64,000 nucleotides of DNA from Ceriagrion tenellum (lineage: Eukaryota; Arthropoda; Insecta; Odonata; Coenagrionidae). Shown here one piece after another: positions 59,200-64,000 of the stretch. Position 1 is the stretch's first letter. Every line of letters begins with the position of its first letter. Below the pieces are notes generated by a model. The model searched no databases and had not been told where the DNA came from. It worked only from the letters and a program-made list of their open reading frames with translations. The stretch spans positions 35,087,925-35,151,924 of the forward strand of contig OY720637.1 of NCBI GenBank assembly GCA_963169105.1, written 5' to 3'. A program made the position numbers and the translations under genes.

Positions 59200-59310
59200 C
59201 TCGATAGCTCACGGGTGGCGCCGCTTGCATGACGCCGCACCGTCATTCAGATGAGGTGCGTCTCCAGTCCTTCGGCCATGGGGTCGTGAGTTCGATTACC
59301 TCCCACTGAG
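59200..59310 (+). repeat. tRNA-derived SINE-like head
   Basis: GATAGCTCACGGGTGGCGCC fits the A-box region of a tRNA gene, and GTGAGTTCGATTACC fits a B box about 65 bases later. The T-arm stem is imperfect and a cloverleaf is not convincing, which suggests a SINE or tRNA pseudogene. Confidence 0.45.
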
Positions 59311-59730
59311 GCGTGCAACCACCCTCCTCCCTCATCCCGCTCTTACACCCCTCAACCACCGATTCGACTGCCCTCAATTGACCGCAATCCCAACGCTCTG
59401 ATTAACCCAATCCGGTGGCCTAAGGTCGCGACTGGGAAACTGAATGGGTGGCGAAGAGGAGGCGATTCCCAGGCATGAAAAAAATAAGATGTAAAAAATA
59501 TTATGAAGACACGCCTCTAGCCCCGAGATCGGCGGGAGCGCTAAACGAGACTAAACACATGACCTTGCCCGAGCGAAACGAGCGCATACTACCCTACGAT
59601 AATTACAGCCATGGAAGTACGTGTAATAACTAATGAATTTCTTATTGCGGCCTATTAAACAAGGCTTACATTATAAACTAGGTGAATTCAGGCGTGTTCG
59701 TGGAAATTAATCTTGATGCATGCAACACCT
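59311..59730. other. Unannotated stretch
   Basis: No gene recognised. A C-rich segment lies at 59320-59420. Confidence 0.4.
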
Positions 59731-59856
59731 TGTATTTTTCCACAATTTATTTACAATGGTACAACTAGTTTCGACGGAAAGGCGTCATCCTCGGGTACCT
59801 GACGCCTTTCCGTCGAAACTAGTTGTACCATTGTAAATAAATTGTGGAAAAATACA
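59731..59856. mobile_element. Perfect 57-bp inverted repeat, hammerhead-like
   Basis: Arms 59731-59787 and 59800-59856 are exact reverse complements across 57 bases, separated by 12 bases (TCCTCGGGTACC). Outward on the plus strand the right arm reads GACG, CCTTTC loop, CGTC, GAAAC, TAGTTGTACC, then TAAATAAATTGTGGAAAAAT ACA. On the minus strand the arm preceded by CCGAGGA (one base from CUGANGA) completes the hammerhead order. The lack of any mismatch implies a recent origin or gene-conversion-like maintenance. The GTGGAAAAA ending matches the 14.5 kb element. Confidence 0.75.
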
Positions 59857-59986
59857 GTGTTCTTTACATCAAGTCTTACATTGGTTCTTCTGCGTCATTT
59901 ACGCATAAAATAGAGCTATATATAGCAAGCACAGCGTGGTATAATCGATGTTACATACTTCACCAAATCTATTAATATGCAATCGT

Positions 59987-60080
59987 GAAGGGGATAGGGT
60001 AGACGTGTCGGTTACAGTACAGGCTTCCCAACACTGAGCCAAAATTCGAATCCAATTATTGGTGGAGATTTATTAGCAGA
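59987..60080 (+). repeat. tRNA-promoter-like segment
   Basis: GGTAGACGTGTCGGTTACAG fits a tRNA A-box and D-loop, and AAATTCGAATCCAA fits a B box about 35 bases downstream. It is probably a SINE head in front of the LINE-A tail. Confidence 0.4.
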
Positions 60081-60231
60081 AATCCACTCCAAACTAAGGT
60101 GCCTTTATAATATTATTTCAAGTGCAGCACTCTTTCCGTTTGATGAGACGTAAAACTGCGGACACCTTGGCACCTTCCTCCGAGAGAAGGGGACCGCCGA
60201 CACCGTGTAATCTGCCATACTAACTCCAACC

Positions 60232-60596
60232 GAGGCAATTGAGATGTGGATGTGGAGAAGGTGAGGTGGACGGAAAGGAAGAGTAACGAGGAGGTGCTTG
60301 AGATGGTGGGCGAGGAAAGGAAACTTTTGAAAGAAATCCGGGATAGACAGGGTAGATGGCTGAAGGATGTAATAAAGGGTGATGGGTGTCTGAAGAATGT
60401 GATAGAGGGAAGGATGTTGGGCAAGCGGGGAAGGGGAATAAAGAGAATAGGATTCATGGACGGGACGAAGAAGGGTAGATCGCAAGCAGAGGCTAAAAAA
60501 AATATACTGAAGGAGGATGGGCCCCTGAATGTGTAGAGCACCGGGAGGAGATTCTCTGAAATTCAACAAAACCTACCTTAGCCGGTGAAATACTTA
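60232..60596 (+). pseudogene. LINE-A tail, best copy
   Basis: It begins EAIEMWMWRR in one frame, then shifts to EKVRWTERKSNEEVLEMVGE, ERKLLKEIRDRQGRW, GDGCLKNVIEGRMLGKRGRG, RIGFMDGTKKGRSQAEAKKN and a stop at the end of GPLNV. The 3' UTR ends TTCAACAAAACCTACCTTAG then CCGGTGAAATAC. EAFEMWxWRR marks the border between the thumb and the tail in related LINEs. Apart from one frameshift this copy is fairly intact over its length. Two long minus frames (154 and 142 codons, 60105-60569) are antisense shadows. Confidence 0.9.
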
Positions 60597-63489
60597 AAAA
60601 AAAAGACTCCAACCGCGAACCTACACCCCTCCACTCACCTCTACGTGGGGGCGAAAAAGACCTCAGCCGTCGGTCTTCCTCCTTAATAACTAACCGAGAC
60701 TAATAATGGTCTAATGTTCGTGATTAAATAAAACACGAACAAAAGTTTTCCTCCATAAACTCAGCACATTTCTCGAGTTGTTGGCTGTTTTAGTAATTAA
60801 TCCACCACGCTTAATGTGTTGAATGGACTACTTTTGGCCACTGTGACGACCTACCTCGTCTACGTACTGCCATTAGTGCAGGGGTCACTTTGCGACGTGA
60901 TCTCCCGCGCCACCAGAAAGGAGAACGCGGTGTTCCTGTTAAGGGGCAATGAGTCATCGTCGAGCCGGCGAGAGTGGCGACGCATCGCGGAGGGTGTACG
61001 ACCAGACCCCGCGAAAACCACCCCGCAGTGGATAGGCTTACCCGGGGACGACCATTTGAATACGACACCGCCGAGTGAGTTTCTCTTTGTCGCCATGAGC
61101 AATGGAGGACGGCTCATTTGCATGCACGCTTAGGCACGAGTCGAAGACTTGAGCATGCAAAAAAATACGTCCACGAGAACACGCACAAGTTAGTTTTTTT
61201 AGAAAAAAAACTACTGTTAAGCACCATCACGGTAACAAGGCCGTGGCCGCCGTGGTTATAGGAGCGAATTCAAAAAGGAAACATCACGAAAAATAGAAAC
61301 AAGTCCACAAAAGGCATCATTCTGCTATACGCAATGAAAGGAAAAAGAGCAAATTTAGCTAAGGGTTGTTTAGTTGTCCACCACCTTCCTCCGCAAACTT
61401 TAGCAATATCGAGATAAAAATTTATCCATTAAGAATATAATTAACATTTTTTTACTGAATCTACACATTAACACTATTTTTTACCGGCAATAAACAATTA
61501 ATTCAAACCAAAACTTGGTAGCGGTGAAAAAAAGTTTGTCACAATGTACAGCAGTCGTCGCGGCTAACAGCGGACACTGATGATAAAGTCAATTTCGGTT
61601 TTGTAAACTAAATTTGGTTTACTTTTTCATAAGTTCGGCAAATTTCGACTGCTTTGGTTAAATAGTTCCTTTGGCTACATCGCATTAATTTGTTTTAAGT
61701 CATGATTCCTTTACGAAGACGATGAAATGCGTTTTTAAAACCAAGAATAATATTCAACCTACTTCACAGACCATTCCTTCAAAGCCAGAATCTGGAAAAA
61801 AAAGTTCATAAAGTCTTGAGTGAAAAATGGAATGGAAATGGAAAAAAATGATCATGCCAGTGTTAAAACAAGAACAAGGCGGAAAAGAGTTTGTAGACCG
61901 CGACAGGTAAGCGATAAGGGTTTAATAATTGTGAAAGAGAGAAGTGAAAGTGCCGAGGAAAAATCAACAAAGAGACGGGGTGAATAAAAACCAGGAAAAG
62001 AAACCTTCCATTTAACCCGCATCGTCCGAAGTCTACAATTAAAACCGCAGTCACAGGGTCAGGTTCAATTTTACCTCGGTCTCTAAAGTGAAATAATTTA
62101 CCGAGTATAACAAAAAGTGACCACAACGGAACATCGGAGAACTCGCATAGCACAGTGAAAAATGTCAATAACGGACCCTGTACACAGCGGAAAATTGCCC
62201 ATAACGGAAAATTTTCTTGGTCCCGATCTGCGACATAAGAATTCCCATAAAATGTGATGTGAGTGTGATGTAATGTGCATGACTGACTTTGAAAGACAAG
62301 AACATTTAGCGTATTTTAATCCTCATTTCCTAGTGTGAGAAAAGGGGTGTAGTGAGGATGATGGGGAGGACAATATTGATGAAATAAAATTTGACTACAA
62401 GGCTGAACAATCATAGAGGTCGTTCAGAGCATTGAGGAAATAAAAAAAAATTGTCTCGTTAACAACGATGTTGGTCTACTAAGTTTGGAAATGACTATAG
62501 AAATTACGCAGAGAAAAAACATGTGCAGCAAGAAAATTAAACAGTCCACTATGAGTGATTACTTTGTGTGGACGATTTAACGGTGATGTTTTCTGTGCGT
62601 GCATTTTATTTTGTTAATACAATGCTGAAAGAGTCGATTTCTCTTAAAGAATACGTTGTCCCTATACAGTGTTTCAAACCTGTGTATGACGGAAACCTGT
62701 CCGCAACGAAACATTTTTACGGCACCGTGCGATTCCGCTATAGGCAATTATCCCTGAATAACATCCGTGCAACATACGCCTGAAAATACGTCAACAAGTG
62801 AGACCAAAAGTATACTCTGACCACCGTGGGAAGCTGAACTGCAAAACGTTGTGCACACTTCGTCAAGAGTGCGCGCTAATGTGACACCGGGTTTCCTTCA
62901 ATCCTCCCTCCGATCACCTAACAATAATTTCCTCTTCCAACTACTAACCGATCCCGAACGGCGCAAAGGACCTTAGCAGTCAGCTGCCTCTACAAATAAC
63001 CAACCAAACACGAACAAATTCACAGCCCTTTCGAGCTTGAAACCTATACCATTAGGGAGACTCAAATGATGAGTGGTTGTAGGAAATTCCTTGACTCTTA
63101 CCGATAAGTTAAGTGAAAATAAGGCAGTTAAACTGCTGAACGGACAGGTTTTAAAAGTCATTTTTCCTATGAACGATAAGGGACTATAATGGCTGCCAAT
63201 GAAACCTTGAAGGTTTGACGATATGTGGCGTAGCTAGTCAATTGATTTACTCCGTAAAACTTGTATCCCTATCTTCTACCAATAACAGAACGTCCTGCAT
63301 GTTTGAGGCGTGACTCTTATCCTTCTATACATTTTTGAGGTTGTTAAAACATTAATACAAGCTGTCTAACATACCTAGAATGCTTTAAAAGCATCGCACA
63401 AAAGAGAAATTTTACCTCTCAGCGAGCTTTAGCAGGCTTTTGCTAATGTATCAGTAGTCGTCACATTTATATTAATTGGGTAGAGTATG
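60597..63489. other. Unannotated stretch with a GC-richer patch
   Basis: At 60816-61133 three overlapping frames (105 plus, 87 and 85 minus) coincide with GC-richer DNA. The plus one has acceptor-like GTGCAG|GGG at 60882/60883 and donor-like CCGA|GTGAGT at about 61073, but no family is recognisable. A short hairpin (TAGTTTTTTTAG / AAAAAAAACTA) lies at 61192-61214. The rest is AT-rich without features. Confidence 0.3.
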
Positions 63490-63502
63490 ATACACATTGG
63501 TG

Positions 63503-63565
63503 ATAACTTACCCCCTGCCGCACACCCCTGAGGTAGCTTGCAGGGTGTTGTGTAGATAGAGATGT
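63503..63565 (+). repeat. LINE-C-like 3' terminus remnant
   Basis: TTGGTGATAACTTACCCCCT, GCCGCACACCCCTGAGGTAG and CTTGCAGGGTGTTGTGTAGA match the fragment at 24172-24232 and share the LINE-C ending. Confidence 0.6.
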
Positions 63566-64000
63566 AAGATAAGATGCGGTGTGAGGGAAGAGGTTTAAGC
63601 TTCATGAGAAAACACCAAAGCTTTCACCGGGTAAGGAAAATAATTTGACAATAGTTCCCTAAAGTTTATTTCCACTTCCTTATTACCACATGAGTTAATC
63701 TCCGAATCTATCTCGCTTTCACACGTTTCAATTAAGCGAACCCGCAACGACAACTCAGATTACTATTCCAAATCTACAAATTAAAATACTTCACCGGGAT
63801 TGGATCAACGAGGAATTCTGTGCTAAGAGGGTCCCAAGGGAAAATTAGCCAACTTAACCACAATTACTGCCATTAAATTAGATCCTACGACAGGATGGAA
63901 ACGATGCCAGCCGAAATGAATAGCAGAAGTATCACACGGAACAATTCACATTCCGAGGTGCAGGAAACGGTTTCGAGATCCCTTTAACTGCCATTGAAAT
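63566..64000. other. Unannotated stretch to window end
   Basis: No gene or repeat recognised. Confidence 0.45.

Noticed and set aside
60816..60890. Insect gustatory-receptor last exon (TTYLVYVLPLVQ)
   Set aside because: It looks loosely like the TYxxxxxQF signature, but the spacing is eight residues instead of five, the final F is absent, and no upstream transmembrane exon was found.
1..64000. CRISPR arrays, operons or prokaryotic genes
   Set aside because: No regularly spaced direct repeats with unique spacers, no dense coding and abundant LINE/SINE debris. The window is eukaryotic.

Overview
This window reads as non-coding nuclear DNA from an animal, most likely an arthropod and probably an insect with a large, repeat-rich genome. 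It is AT-rich by eye and has no operons, no tightly packed genes and no open frame longer than 168 codons. It holds decayed 3' ends of several non-LTR retrotransposon families, a tRNA-derived SINE, hAT-like and other terminal-inverted-repeat (TIR) elements, and foldback elements. I cannot name the species. I found no convincing complete protein-coding gene, rRNA, functional tRNA or CRISPR array. The window is best read as intergenic or long-intron sequence.

Layout. 0-10 kb: a foldback element (2.3 kb), a deleted SINE copy (2.5 kb), a LINE-B tail (3.7 kb), a GC-richer block with a CRE site (4.1-4.6 kb), a nest of short repeats with a foldback element and a LINE-A tail (4.8-5.5 kb), and a LINE-D tail (9.4-10.0 kb). 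10.5-11.8 kb: a tandem duplication of about 296 bp, with one copy split by a 697-bp hAT-like element that carries a TTTCGGTC-type minisatellite. 14.5-18.5 kb: two foldback or hammerhead-like loci, a TIR element, a LINE-B tail and a LINE-C tail. 22-29.4 kb: LINE-C tails, the best SINE copy and another foldback element. 31-41.9 kb: an RTE-like tail, tRNA-promoter-like segments, a LINE-A tail, a GC island with a possible minus-strand first exon (36.3-36.7 kb), a LINE-D tail and two MITE-like elements. 46-53.7 kb: a LINE-A tail, a 255-bp tandem duplication, the longest LINE-B copy (with reverse-transcriptase remnants), a CAGGGTGGC-ended hAT-like element and the best LINE-C tail. 58.4-60.6 kb: a solo hammerhead-like arm, an RTE-like tail, tRNA-like segments, a perfect 57-bp inverted repeat and a LINE-A tail. 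The rest is unannotated AT-rich DNA.

Most unusual signal. At least eight dispersed loci share one design. Most are short foldback elements, and some are single arms. Their loop-proximal parts read CUGANGA, then a small GC-rich hairpin, then GAAA, then in several a second tiny hairpin ending in GUH. The outer arms end in AATAAA-like and GTGGAAA-like sequence. This is the conserved core order of a hammerhead ribozyme, and it matches what is known of the terminal repeats of Penelope-like retroelements. Assigning these loci to Penelope-like elements is inference. The motif order and the inverted repeats can be read directly in the sequence.

The repeats do not form a pathway. They record successive insertions by reverse-transcriptase-dependent elements (LINEs, a SINE, possibly Penelope-like elements) and DNA transposons (hAT-like and other TIR elements). 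The LINE copies I examined are 5'-truncated and carry stops or frameshifts.
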